This document shows, in pieces, positions 1 to 11,780 of a stretch of 64,000 nt of DNA (its first letter is position 1; the number at the start of each line of letters is the position of its first letter). The DNA comes from Cycas panzhihuaensis (Eukaryota; Cycadophyta): contig CM041465.1 of assembly GCA_023213395.1 (NCBI GenBank), positions 46,569,741-46,633,740 on the forward strand, written 5' to 3'. The notes beneath the pieces are model-generated. The model was not told the origin of the DNA and did no database searches. It worked only from the letters and a program-made list of their open reading frames with translations. The position numbers and the translations under genes are program-made.

Positions 1-3000
1 GAGTGATGACGTGTGACACGCGTGAATAACTAGCCTCACCAACGAGAGAGATTCCAGACAGGGATCTAGAATGAGATGGATGTGACCTATTGGCGCGGAG
101 GAAAGAGACGGGGTGAAGGCAATCCTCGTCTTTGTCGTGTGACTCATCGTCACTAAACGAGGCAAGGTACCCGTAACTCCCAATGCCAATAGGGGTGAAC
201 CGCGTGAGACTAGGGGAATAAGACGTGGGATCTTCTTCGGATGGGTTAGGTATATCAATAGAGCAAGCTGAGGCATGCGTGGAAGGATCTTGGTTTGCCG
301 AACTGGTGGAACGAGTTTGTTTGGTGAATAGGCATTCGCGGGGAATCACTCTCATCCGTCCGTCATGGACGAATTTAAGTTATCCCCAAAGAGTCAAGCA
401 CACGGCTCCCATTTGGTCGAGCCATGGACGACCTAGAAGGAGGTTGTAGTCAATGTCAACGTCGAGGACTACAATGTCAGCAAGAACAGTCTTGCCCTCG
501 AGGGTGAGCGGAATCGCGACAGATCCCAAAGGGGTCTTCTCTATACCATCATAACCTTGGCATCACCATGGAACAGGTTTCAAGGTGGAGATACCAAGCT
601 CTTGCATGATACGCAAAGGCATGGCATTGACAGAAGAACCGTTGTCGACAACAGTCCTTCGAAGGGTACAATTAGGTGTATCGATAGTGATAGTGAATGG
701 GAAGTTCCACTGACGTTCCCTTTCACCAGCGGGAGGAAGATCTTTAGGATCAAATGAGATAACAGGTCCACAACCTTGGGTGATGCCCAAAGCGTAGACA
801 GGCACATCACTCGATCCTAAAGCTTCCAGGAGGAGGGCCCGCTGCTCGGGACAACTCCTCAAAACATCCATCAAAGACATCCCTGCAGTGATAGTATGAA
901 GCTTGTCCACGATGGAGAAGGGCTTACCCTTCACGGTAGGCTAGGTAAGTGCCCTTCAAAAATCGTAACGACCTGGGCATACAGGAATAACCTTGGGAAA
1001 TAGGGGTATTTCTGGAGGAAGGTTCTCTGGAAGAGGTTCAGAAGAAGCAGAAGGACAAGAAGCTCCAGTTGCTTCCTTGGCGGCTTGAGATCGCGTAAGG
1101 GCATAAGTAGGAGTTGCTTCAAGCAACTGGATCACCTTCTTCCCCTTGTTCTAGGGTCACGAAGGTGACGGGGTGCGATGGCTAGGAGAACGAGAGGAGG
1201 AAGATGAGTTCCAGGCACCGTTCCCTTTGTCGCGGGAAGGACAGGGATCGAGCGATCTTCCTCGGTTTCAGTTGCTCTTGGTTTGGGTGTTGCGAACGCA
1301 TTCCCGATGTTTAGGGAATGGATCCTTGTGAACTGGTTGGTCCAAATTAGGCCTTGAGGCCCGTTTGGGGGAAGAGTCACGTTGAGGGGCATCCTTAGGA
1401 TGCTGGGCCCTACAACGCGAATCATTGTGAAAGCACTCCCCATGAATAGAGCACCACTTCTTCTGAAGCGGAGGGTTTGACCTTCTCGCTTAAGAGGACT
1501 GGGCATTTCCATTCCTAGGTAGAGGAGCTTGGGTTGTTTGTTGGACCTGTTTATTGGATGTAGGGGATGAAGGAGCTTGAAGCTTGAGTTCCTTCATCGA
1601 CGCCGAACGAGCGTATGGTCGATGTGAGAGGGTTCAAAGTCCTCGGTCAGGATGAGAGGAAGACCGGGTAGGTTGTGAAGGTTTGGTATCTTTGGTTGGG
1701 GGTGGTGCCTCACGGCACTGTGAGGGCTTAAGAGGTTTCTTGAGACCAGCTTGGATCTCAATAGCCTCCAACGTCAAACACTTGGCGATCGCGGAGTTGC
1801 ATGTAGTCGCCCCCATCTTGAGGACTTCCACATGAACTTTGGGACGAAGTACGTTGACGAAAAGGTCTCGCTTCAGCGCCTTAGGCAATGTTGCCTTAGT
1901 GGAGTGAAGCAAGTCGTGAAATCGTCACACAAAGTCACGATTCATTTCATCGTGACCTTGTTTGAGCGAAAGAAGTGACTTCATTCCGCTCTCGAATGGA
2001 CGGGCTGCATCAAAATAGTTGATGAACTCGTCCACCAATTGCTGGAATGAATGGATAGAATGGGCAGGGAGACGGTAGAACCACTTGAGGGCGTCACCCT
2101 GTAAGGATCGCGGGAATAATTTCATTAAAATGTGGTCGTAAGCCCAGTAATCGATGCATGCCATAGAAAAACTACGCACATGCTCCGCTGGGTCTTGCGA
2201 TGAAGTTCCGTCGAATCTAGGAACTTCAGGGGGATGAGGCGGCAGATTGGTTCTTAACGCCTTGATGGATAGAGGTGTCGACCTAAAGTCCATGAAGGGG
2301 CGTGCCCTTGCCTGGGCCGTAGGGTCAACGAATGTCATAGTAGGTAATGAACAAGGAGCGGATGGGGGTGGAACACCCATCCCTCCTTGAGGAAACGCCC
2401 CCTGCTAAGAAGAGGTGTGGGGGTAGGTGCCTTGGAAGGGAGTCAGGTTTCCTTGTGAAGGCACAGCAAATGGAATTGCGTTGGACGACGGACAAGACAG
2501 ATGTGGAACCAGGTTTTGCCTATATGGGCCACCCGTAGGTGGAGCGACCCCGTATGGGTGTAGCGGATCCACCCCATAAACTGGGAGACAGCTTCCTCTA
2601 CCCTACCCCCAAGGTTGAGAAGTATACCCTGGGGGATCATAGAAAGAAGCGCCAACGTGTTGGTTTTGAGGATGTGTGGGAGCGGATCCCACATGACTAG
2701 TAGTCGAAAGGTTAGTAGGACCGGCAGGCCTACTAGGAACGGTATGCGCCACATTAGGGGATGGCACATTGGTTTAGTTAGGGACGGGTATGCTCACCTT
2801 CAATTGAGGGAAAGACACACCACGGGGAGATCCCGAAACACTAGGACCTCGATGAGAAATGGAAGGCGCAACACGTGCCTCCACTACGGGAATAGGAAAG
2901 GAGCGGGACACGTGCATAGGCACAAAGGGATTTGTAGTCAAAGGGAGAGTAGATGAGGATGAGGCATGCGGGGGAGGAGCGGAAGAAGAAGAGGCTCCTC

Positions 3001-3460
3001 CACGAAGAGCACCCTCAAGCCATCCAGGACGCAGTTGGAAATATGTCGCGCGGCGACACTCGTTGAGAGCTTCAACTACGTCGACAGGAGGGGTTCCTAC
3101 ATACTCGTAAGAGGTAATTGGGACCTCGAACAAGGTAGGTCCCTCAGGATGCTCCTCATAAGAGTCACCGATTGCATAGCAAGTCTCAAGAGGAGCAGAT
3201 CCTTCTACGGCATGGGTAGAGGGATGGACATTAAGTGAGAGATGTTGGTCACTTGGGTAGTAAAGGGGTTCATCACCCTCTTGGGTGGACCCGGGAATAG
3301 AGGAAGGAAAAGCATGGGTTTCTAAGGTTGAAGTGTGGTAGGCCCAATCAGAAGAGTATCCCTCCATAGTCAGATCAGAATCTGACAAAGGAAGAGGGCG
3401 ATACTCGGGGTCTTCTAACAATGGAGGTAGACTGCGCAAGCGACGAGAGAAGCGTCGCAT
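1..3460 (-). pseudogene. T1 gag-protease polyprotein, interrupted by stops, partial
   Basis: One frame, with several single stops, can be followed from about 3460 to the window edge. A Pro/Ser-rich N-terminal part (3460-2400) leads into a retrotransposon gag domain (about 2400-1850; motifs GDALKWFYRLP, FINYFDAARPFE). Next comes a CX2HX4HX4C knuckle (CSIHGECFHNDSRC, about 1412-1458), then an aspartic protease (about 730-380) with VVDNGSSVN at the active site and LLGRPWLDQMG downstream. DNGS in place of the usual D[ST]G may be natural in this lineage or a mutation. A nonsense codon follows LTLWG, where T3 has Glu, and another follows LKPVPW. Gag would form the particle and the protease would cleave the polyprotein. 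Not functional as it stands. Confidence 0.85.
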
Positions 3461-3607
3461 GCAAGATCAACCAACAACGTTAGGGAAAAAGAGAGGGCGG
3501 TAAGGCACACGCGTTAGGGGCTGCCCAACGTAGAGATCGAAATAGGTATAAAAGGATCACAAAAAGGTAGCGAAACCAACGGAAGAGAGCGGAAACTAGC
3601 TCCTTCT

Positions 3608-3627
3608 CGGGTCCCCAAAGATAGCCA
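3608..3627 (-). other. Probable tRNA primer-binding site of T1
   Basis: On the minus strand this reads TGGCTATCTTTGGGGACCCG and lines up with TGGCGACCATACTGGGGAGC in T3 and TAGCGATCATATTGGGAAGC in T2. The TGGCGxC...GGGGA layout is typical of Athila/Tat-type primer sites. The exact tRNA cannot be named from such a decayed copy. Confidence 0.5.
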
Positions 3628-3642
3628 AAGGGACGCCGTCAC

Positions 3643-6336
3643 TGGGATAGCTACCTAACTAAATAGGTGTGGTAAGAGCGGGTGATAATGTGATAGAGAA
3701 AGAGACCTATAAGTAGGGTAATTACCATGCAGGGCACCCCGTGCGCCAGAGCGCGAGTTCGGGACTTGCAATAGAATGTGGCTACCAAAGGGTGATCCTC
3801 CACCACTTCGAACAAAGGGTGAGGAGGCATAGGGTTAGCCTGGGTTGACCTAAGGGAAGGATCCTCCCACCCTTGGATGGACGGAAGGGAAAGGGAGGAG
3901 CCTTCAAGGGTTTCCCTAAAGCAACGGGAAACGAAGAAGGATAGGTAAGTGGCTGGCCTATAGACGGGGTCACTTTGGTTATTCGGCGAAGCGGGGAACC
4001 AAATGAAAGCAAAGGAGATGATCCAAGAAGATAGATCAAGGGTATGCCTAAGCAAGCTAACTGGGCAATACAAGTAACACGGAGGGCAAGAAGCTTGCAC
4101 GGCTAAGATAGAGAGGAAAGGTGAAAAGGAGCGGTTCCTACGACCTTTCCCTATAGGTAGCAAAGATGCATGCAATAAAACAAATAAAGCATAAACCGAA
4201 AGCAAAGTTAAGTTTCCCTTTTGATCTCCAATGTGCTAATTACTAAGAAGGAATTCAAAAGGAAAGAGTAGTAGGGTGGAGTGAGGCGTGCACCTGGAAC
4301 GAGGGCATGCGTGATGAGGGCCTTCTCGAGGGGCACCAAACTACTCCACGAGGTGCGTCGGATGTGAGGCGTCGTGGCAGATTGGAAATAGGGGCTCCCT
4401 TACCTTCCCTAGAAAAATGCTAAAGTACAATACTAAGAAAGAAAAGAACCAAATACTGGCGACTAAGGAAGTATGAAAGTACAACATGCGTAGGAGCACT
4501 TACCGGTAACAGAACGAGCAGAAAATACCTTTTGCGCTCTCTAAGCACCTGCAAGCAATGGCAACCTCCCCCTTTCCGGAGAAAGGGTACTAACATGCAA
4601 TGATGAGATCCTAACAATACATGTCTACGTAATACAAATATGAACTTAAACACATATATGTTAGCATCAACACAATGATGATAGTATGTAAAAGAGGGCA
4701 ACCAAAGCAAAGGAAAGTAACCGGTAAGCCTCGGAGTGGCCCACCTCCCACAAAGAACACCCTAACCTCCCCCCCCAAAAGCCACAAGGCAGTAAGGGCA
4801 AGGCCAAGAGAGATGGTTGGAAATGGTAGCAAGGGGATGAAAAGGGGTCAAAGAAGACCTACGGTGAACCGGGATGCTATGGAGAGCAAACCGGGCTGCC
4901 AAGAAGAGAGTTGGGCAAAGACCAAGTAGTCGGGACTTACGTGAGTTCCCCAGACCTAAGCCTAAGCCCTCAAACCAACACTGCAACATGTGACAACGCT
5001 GATTTCAATGGCTAAGAGAGGGCCAGCAAACCCTTGTTTGAATGCCAAGGACAACACGAGGTAAGAGGGAGGGTTTAGGGGGCCTAAAGCCACTTGAGGA
5101 GCGTGGAAGGTGGTGCGGAATCCACCCAGCTCCTTCCCAAACCCTATATCAACCCTCAGTACTACTGCCTTGAGCAATAAACATAGGTAAAAGGCACTAT
5201 AACAGAGGTAGGATAGTCCAATGAAAAGAAGAAAACAACCCTCACAAAGACAAGCAAGAAGCAAGTAAGATAGAGCATCAATATCACAAGAGAAACAATT
5301 CAAACCAATAAATACTTGAGTGGGAGAGGCAAGGTGCTTGCCTCAGCTAAGGGCTGGCAAGGAGAGGCTAAGAAATTAGCCTAGAACTATGGTGTAGCAG
5401 GTTTGGGACCCTGGTAGCAAAGTTGGAAGGACAACACCTGCACTTGGAACACTTGAACACTGCCCAGGGCAAGAATCTACTAAAATCTCTCCAAGGGGCC
5501 CTCTCCAAGGTGTGTGAGGGGCTGGGAAGATGTCCTAGCCACACCGAAGAAGAGCTGGGTGCTGGAGGAGAGACGCAGGTCCTGTGGTAGCAACAGGGCA
5601 GCAGAGAAGAGCAGAGCACAGCTTGGTTTCCTTGAGGAGTAATCCAAAAAATGAGCCAAAAGTTCTCAAAAATGAGTAGATCATGCCTTAAGTACCCAAC
5701 CCAAACCCTAAAGCGAGTGATTAAGGCACGGCTGGGAGAGAGTTAAGTCACGAGACACGTGGCAGTTTCTCAATAAATGCGAAATTACCACAGCGGATTT
5801 TAAAAAATAAGTTAGAACAGTCATACTGCCACAAAATCTGCGGTACTACAAATATTCCGGCGGTACCACGAAAATCTCAGCGGTATCAACCCAGAGGCAA
5901 GAATGAAAGCCCGGCCTAGGCTGAGGCGATGACAAAAAGAGCCAATAGGGGGCTAAGACACCCACCCGGGGGTAAACAAGCCAACAAACGGGTCCAAAAG
6001 AGCAAAAATAGGGCTCGAACAGTGTGGCAAGTCAACCAAACGATGACGGGTCATCACACGGGCGGAGGTGGCGCAAACCTAGTGGATCTTGGAGCGAGGA
6101 GGGCAGATGCGGGAAGTGGAGTGGCCACTAGGGTGCCACACTCGCTAGGAGTGTGCCCCTGCTATAGTCGTCATAGGCTAAAATAAGTGTAGACGAAGAC
6201 AAAGTCGCCTGCAAAGCCACACACATGCAGACATGCAAGCAAACACTCATTAAATGAAAGCGATGATAAGGCGAGAAACATACCTACACTTACCTGAGTC
6301 AGTGATTCCGTATCCATTCCCAGAAGCCGGGAAACA
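3643..6336 (-). repeat. 5' LTR of T1
   Basis: About 2.7 kb without a plausible coding frame. It is bounded on the right by TGTTTC (minus strand), where similarity to the interrupted T2 leader ends, and on the left by the primer site. It has the same general plan as the LTRs of T2 and T3 but much higher G+C. The left end is approximate, to about 15 bases. The open frames here, including one of 184 codons at 3651-4205, show no family resemblance and I treat them as chance. Confidence 0.65.
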
Positions 6337-6990
6337 AAAACCACTCAACTAAAAGTAGGTATGTGAGAGGGATTAGGGTTTCTATGAGCAGGAACGATAA
6401 TAGTACCTTCATGGGTAGAAGGTATAGTATGCAAAAAGTGAATATGAACTTGTAGCCTAGAAGGAGAGTGGTAGGGCTATAAATGAATTGACTTATAGTT
6501 ATCCACCTCTCATGAGAAGGATTGGGGGATTGAATGACATTAGGAGGAGGCTCAACTTGAATTGACTCATAATTCTCACCCAAAGGATCAAATTAAAGAT
6601 GGTGTGGTGAGGATGTCATGGTATAAGTCTCCAGACAGAATAGATCTTGATAACTAGGCTAGTGAGAACTGACTCAAAGTATGATGAATGTGCTTGAATG
6701 GGAGGTGGTTCTTCTTGTGCAAAAGAAGGATCTACAAAAGAAAGATCACCTTGATATTAAAAGGGTTCAAGATATCCTTACTCCATGGGTAGACACATTG
6801 TATAACTAGGTCAAATCTTTAAGGGGCTAAATATAAGTGTCATAAGCCTGAAGTTCTAAATATTCAACATAAGACAATGAAACTTCTTGACTAAAGTATG
6901 AAGGATAAGCTTAAGGATCCAGTGAGAGGTCTTGAATCCTTAAAGAGTGCCTAAGAGTAGGCATTGTGTTTTCCAGTGCTTTAAAAAGAA
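6337..6990 (-). pseudogene. T2 gag leader remnant
   Basis: The true frame holds short matches to T3's leader (minus RLQVHIHFLHTIPSTHEG near 6470-6400 versus QQVQAQSSHSIPFTHEG in T3) broken by stops. A 94-codon hydrophobic frame at 6299-6583 is an out-of-frame reading of the same DNA. The piece is cut off at 6337 by T1. Confidence 0.5.
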
Positions 6991-7001
6991 AATAAATAGT
7001 A

Positions 7002-7021
7002 GCTTCCCAATATGATCGCTA
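7002..7021 (-). other. Degenerate primer-binding site of T2
   Basis: Minus-strand TAGCGATCATATTGGGAAGC sits nine bases inside the inferred LTR end. It corresponds to T3's TGGCGACCATACTGGGGAGC, with changes that are mostly transitions. Confidence 0.5.
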
Positions 7022-7030
7022 AAAATATGG

Positions 7031-9377
7031 TGCATCTTGAGTGGACCTAAATAAAATATCTTTCAATCAGTGGGGTGTTTTCTTTATTTCAAGTAAGACC
7101 AAGAGATATAAGGTATAAGATGACCTAAGTAACCACCTTTTCCCAACTCCTAAAAAGGATTCTTCACCTAGTTATTCCATAAAACAAAGCTATGAATGAG
7201 TGATGTGATGAAAGGCTTGGATGTATGGAGTGGTAGAAACCACTAACCTACACAGTTGGATGAAGAAGTTCTAAGTTCAGAGCTACACTAACAATGTTTT
7301 CTATGTCCTTCTTAGGGACTCCTAACCTTTGATTCTTTCAACCTATTGAGTTTTACTTGAATAAAGGGGAAGGGATAAGCAAATAGAAATTGTTTGGTTT
7401 TCTTTCTTTTTATTTTTCTTTTGTTTTGTTTTGATTTTTAATGTTTATATTTTTTCAATGAGATGAAATAAAATAAATAAAGGAAATCAATGAAATAACA
7501 AGGCCTATTCTATCTTCAATAAGCAAGTAAAGAAAACTAGATGTATGTAATATTTATTTTTTTTGTTTTAAAGATAAAGCACACTAGAATGAATATGAAA
7601 CTATCTCTTTTAAATACAATACACACACTTTACTAAGAGAAGAAAAGCACCAATATGAGATGCAACACAACATGCAATTGCTTATGTAAGATTTCAAAAG
7701 ATTCAATAATATGCAATACCAATGAAAAGCTCTTTATCTTATACACATGCCATCTTATCTGTGAATGAAGGTTCTATAATGTAAATGAGAAATTTTAAAG
7801 ATGTACTAATACTGTTTTAAATAAATTTTTATACCATTAATATTACATTCAACTAATCATACCCCAACTATAGTCCTCATATAAGAAACAATCAACACAA
7901 CTTAGAGATTCTATCACAATTGGAGTAAAAAGGACTCTAAAGGGATCCTTAAACCTTTAATGATCTGAAAAATCCAAATATATATATCAATCACCAATTA
8001 GATTTTTCTTTCTAACGGAAGGAGACCAAATCAAAGAGTAAAATCATGTAAGCATCAAAATCAAGACTTTATTCTTATTGTAAAATTCTACCTCAGAATG
8101 GCTTTTTTTCTTTCTTTTAATCAAATTTCTCCAAACATTCCTTTAAAACAAGTAAAGGAAGAAAGGAAACAAGCAAAAAAACCTAAACCAAAGCCAAATA
8201 CAAGCCAAAAGGGATGATAAACTACTTGAAATTTAGACTATTTTGAAAGAATAAAAAGAGATATCTATTTAAATTATGAAGAGATGACTATGCTCCACCT
8301 TAGCCTACCTCTTTTAAACCCCGTAAAGGGCTAACCTTTCAGCTAATATTCCAAGTTAAAAATGAACACAAGATCACCACAATAACCAACAAAAAGAGAT
8401 AGTAAATTCTGAGCAAGAAACAACCCCCAACAAGTAGTGAAATGATAAGAAATCAAATAGGAAAGATCTTACTAATAGAGAAGACTTTTGAGGCTAAAAA
8501 TGATAGGAAAAGTGATGAAACTTGGGAAGTAAACCATCATAATTTGAGTATCAACACAGCAACAAGCGTCAACATTAAATCTTCCTCTTGATTTCACCCA
8601 AAAGAATCAACAAAAACCAATCTCCAAATCACAATAGTAATAGTCTTCAAAAAGTCTCAAAATCTCTAATAAATCACATAAAAAACTTGAATTCTTGACT
8701 CTTTAAATCTCTATCATAGATAACAATACACCTCTAATCACTCTAATGTGTTTGCAAGATAAGATTTCATTGAATCTAGGTGGCAACATGCAAAAATTTG
8801 GTGCACTAGCTAAGTTTTATATGCATAATAGTAAAAAATGTGATCAGTCACATTTTTGGACTTACTAAAAATGTAACTTTACTCTAAAAACATGACCAGT
8901 CATATTTTTGGCAGCACCAAAAATGCAATAAATGTGAAAGTAAAAATTAGCTAATTAAAAAGTCAAAAATTAATTTTTAAACATAAATTCAAGTATAAAT
9001 AACTTTATAAATAAGGAAAGAAGACTAAAACATGATAAAAATGATGAGCACAAGCCCAAAAATAATAAAAAAATGATAAATCATATGTGAAATAAAAAAT
9101 AAAACATAAAAACAAAAATGTTCTAAACGAAACATTAGATTAAAGTAATCAAGAAAGAAAAATTTTAATGCTATAAGTCTTAATCATCGATAGGTGATAG
9201 CATAATATATAACAGAACATCATTCATCATACATCATTAAGCAAATCATTATATTAATTCATCAAAACATGGCCTAACTCATAAAACCAAGTTAATCATT
9301 CATTTTTTTTATGAAACCATACAAGAACTATATCAAACATTATAAATATAAATAAGAGGCCAGGTTTTAATAAAATG
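7031..9377 (-). repeat. 5' LTR of T2
   Basis: About 2.35 kb, AT-rich, no gene. The right end is set by matching the start of T3's 3' LTR (minus-strand ATTAAAACCTGGCCTC against ATAAAAACTTGGCCTC at 27,456). The terminal TG is mutated to CA. The left end is set by the primer site. Several blocks match T3's LTR in the same order, for example TTTTTGGGCTTGTG near 9055. Confidence 0.6.
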
Positions 9378-9552
9378 GATTATTATTTATGTACTAAACC
9401 AAGTATTAACAAAAGCAATTAGTGATGTGATGCCATAAAAGAAATGGACTAATTAAAATCCTTCTGTTGATTATTTTAAAGTCTTTAAGTGCATTGTATA
9501 TGCACATATCCTTGATAATAAATATAAGAAAATGGATCTCAAAAGTTAGAAA
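9378..9552. other. Unassigned 175-bp spacer between T2 and T3
   Basis: AT-rich. It matches neither LTR by eye and has no open frame of note. It may be original target DNA, or scar sequence at the point where the first 370 bp or so of T3's 5' LTR was lost. Confidence 0.4.
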
Positions 9553-11594
9553 TCATTAATAAAATCATTTATATCTTAATTTATCAATAAAAATCATTTT
9601 TTGACCTTTTTAATGAGTTATTTTTTCCTCCTAACTAATCTCCACATTTTTGACTGAATGCATATAAAACTCAGCTTGCATGCCAAACTTTTTATATGCC
9701 ATTGCCTAAATTTGGTGGGATTTGATTCTCTCAATTCCTAGAAGTGTTATAAAGGGATTGTTGATCATAGGTTTTGATATGGAGAAATGGAGAGATGGAA
9801 AGAGATAGAGAACTGAAGAGAGTTAAGAATTACAGAGGAAGAAGTGATTCTTGCTCTTTGATTGAGAGATTTTGTGAACTTCTTGGAGAATTCTTGAGGA
9901 CTCCTACTGTGTTTTTTAGAGACTTGATTTTCTGAAGTTATTGGGTGAAATCTCAAAGAAGTTTTACTGTTGTGCTGCTACTACTCATTTGTTGATGGTC
10001 TAAGCTTTCATCTCTTTAGATCTTAATCAATTTTTGCTTCAAACTTCTTTAGATTTAGTAAGATCTTTCCTATTAGATTTCAAGCTTGTTTCATGTTGTT
10101 TTGAAGGTAATTTTAGCTCAGAATTATTTCTTTTCATTGGTTGATTATTGTTGGATTATTATTTGGACTTTTGGAATTGAAATATATGCTGAAAGGTCTA
10201 CCTTTTGTTGGGTTCCTTTAGGATAGACTAGGGTGGGGCATGGTCATCTCTCCACCATACATCTAGTTACTCCTTCCTACTCTTTCACAATAACTTATAT
10301 TTTAGTTGGATTACTGCTCTTGTTTGGCCTCTTTGGATTGTTGTTACTTCCTTCTTTACTCTTGTTTTGAAGGAAAGTATGTAGGAAAAGTTAGTCAAGT
10401 GAAAAGAAAACTGTCATTCTGAGGTACTCTTCACAATAGGAAAGGAATATTCATCTTACATCTATCATTGCATGCACTTTTGTTTTCAAGTTAGCTCTTG
10501 CATCTTGGGAATCAAAAGTTGATAGTGTTGTTTGGTTGGAATATCTCTAATTTTTAGCTTTTATATTGGGTTCAAGGATTCTATTTGGAGCTCTTACTAC
10601 TCCAACTGTGATAGAACCTTTGATTGATCTTGCATGCATGATTATTATTCAGATTTATGACTTATCCATCATCTCATAGGTTTAAAAATCATCATAAAAC
10701 AATAGTAGTTTATTTTAAGATTCTCTCTTTCTATGTATTATTTCATCATTTTTTAAAAAGAATTAGTTGCATGCATCAAGGTTAGAGCATATTAGCTAGT
10801 CTCGCATGTAGATTAATTTTTTTTTAAAAGGAATTTTCATAAAGATTATGTGAATATTTTTAGATTTTGTTTGCATGGCATCATCTCTCTTAAAATAAAT
10901 CATGCATGTTGCATGTAGGAAAGCCACTTCATAGTTGCATGTGCATCCTTTATCTTGCATGCAACAAAAAAGGACTTGCATGCATATTGCATATGCATCC
11001 TTTATCTTGTATGCAATAAAAGAGGGACTTGCATGCATGGTTTCTAGTGTGTTTGTTTGAGATTTATTATATATAAAAAAATGAAAAATAAAAAGATTGA
11101 CTTGAGTTTGGTCTCGTGATTTCTTTGATTGTATCATTTTGCTCTCTTGGCTTTGTACCCTTGGAGCAATATCAAAACCTAGAAACCCAAATGAGATAAA
11201 CTATTGTTTCCATTAGCTCACTCTCTCCCACATCTTAGTAAAACTCAAAAAATTGAACTGATTATAAGAGAGGAGTCCCTAGGAAGGATTTTGAGGATAT
11301 TGTAAGTGCGGTTCTGAACTTTGAACTCCTTCATTAAGTTGTGTAGGTCGGTAGATTCTATCACCCCATTTCACATCCACACCTTTCATCATACCCACTC
11401 TCACTAAGGTAGATGACACTACTAGGTGAAGACTCCTTCTTAGGAGTTGGGCAAAGATGGTCCTTTAGGTCTCTTTTGAGCTTCATATTAGACCTTTCCC
11501 AAGTGTTAGACCATCTTTCTAGGAGCCTTACTAAGGATCCAACCTGAGACCCCCCTAGAACACCATCATTTTACTAGGGACAGACCTTGAACCA
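9553..11594 (+). repeat. 5' LTR of T3, truncated at its start
   Basis: Aligns with 27,815-30,007 from CATTAATAAA onwards. Its first 370 bases or so (27,448-27,815 in the 3' copy) are missing. It ends in CA just before the primer site. It contains two 52-bp minisatellite units, where the 3' LTR has five. No gene. Confidence 0.8.
10936..11040 (+). repeat. 52-bp minisatellite, two units, in T3's 5' LTR
   Basis: Two head-to-tail copies built around GCATCCTTTATCTTGCATGC and GGACTTGCATGCAT. The sequence is rich in TGCATGCA palindromes. Confidence 0.85.
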
Positions 11595-11603
11595 CCATCT
11601 TTT

Positions 11604-11623
11604 TGGCGACCATACTGGGGAGC
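11604..11623 (+). other. Primer-binding site of T3
   Basis: TGGCGACCATACTGGGGAGC starts nine bases after the 5' LTR. It is the best preserved of the three related sites and resembles Tat/Athila primer sites. Confidence 0.65.
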
Positions 11624-11780
11624 CACTATTTATCTTTGATTAAAGCTATGGAAACTACAATACCTATACCTAAGTGCTCATTAAGACTTTAAGGCCTTCT
11701 GCCTGATTCTTAAATATGCCTATTATACATAGGTCAGGACATTTCATCATCATACGTCGAATCCTCAGAGTTTCAAGCAC

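Larger units (their letters stand above)
1..6336 (-). mobile_element. T1: partial Tat-like Ty3 LTR retrotransposon, GC-rich
   Basis: Read on the minus strand the order is 5' LTR (6336 to about 3643), primer site (3627-3608), gag leader, gag, zinc knuckle and protease, then the left window edge. The polymerase and 3' LTR would lie outside. The LTR starts TGTTTCCC, like T3's TGTTTCAT. It interrupts the gag leader of a second, AT-rich family member (T2): homology of T2 to T3 stops just right of 6336. T1 is clearly richer in G+C than its relatives, which suggests a younger insertion. The target duplication cannot be tested because one end is missing. Confidence 0.8.
6337..9377 (-). mobile_element. 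T2: Tat-like Ty3 element, AT-rich, 5' part only
   Basis: The minus strand carries a 5' LTR (9377-7031), a primer site (7021-7002) and the start of the gag leader (about 6990-6337), then the T1 insertion. It aligns by eye with T3 along its length: LTR start, the GGAGTCCCTA block near 7310, primer region, and THEGTIIV versus T3's THEGDTIIV. The rest of T2 would continue left of T1, outside the window. Confidence 0.7.

Noticed and set aside
3651-4205. 184-codon minus frame and the overlapping 85-codon frame
   Set aside because: Lies wholly in T1's LTR and has no domain resemblance. GC-rich DNA with few TA-rich stops gives long chance frames.
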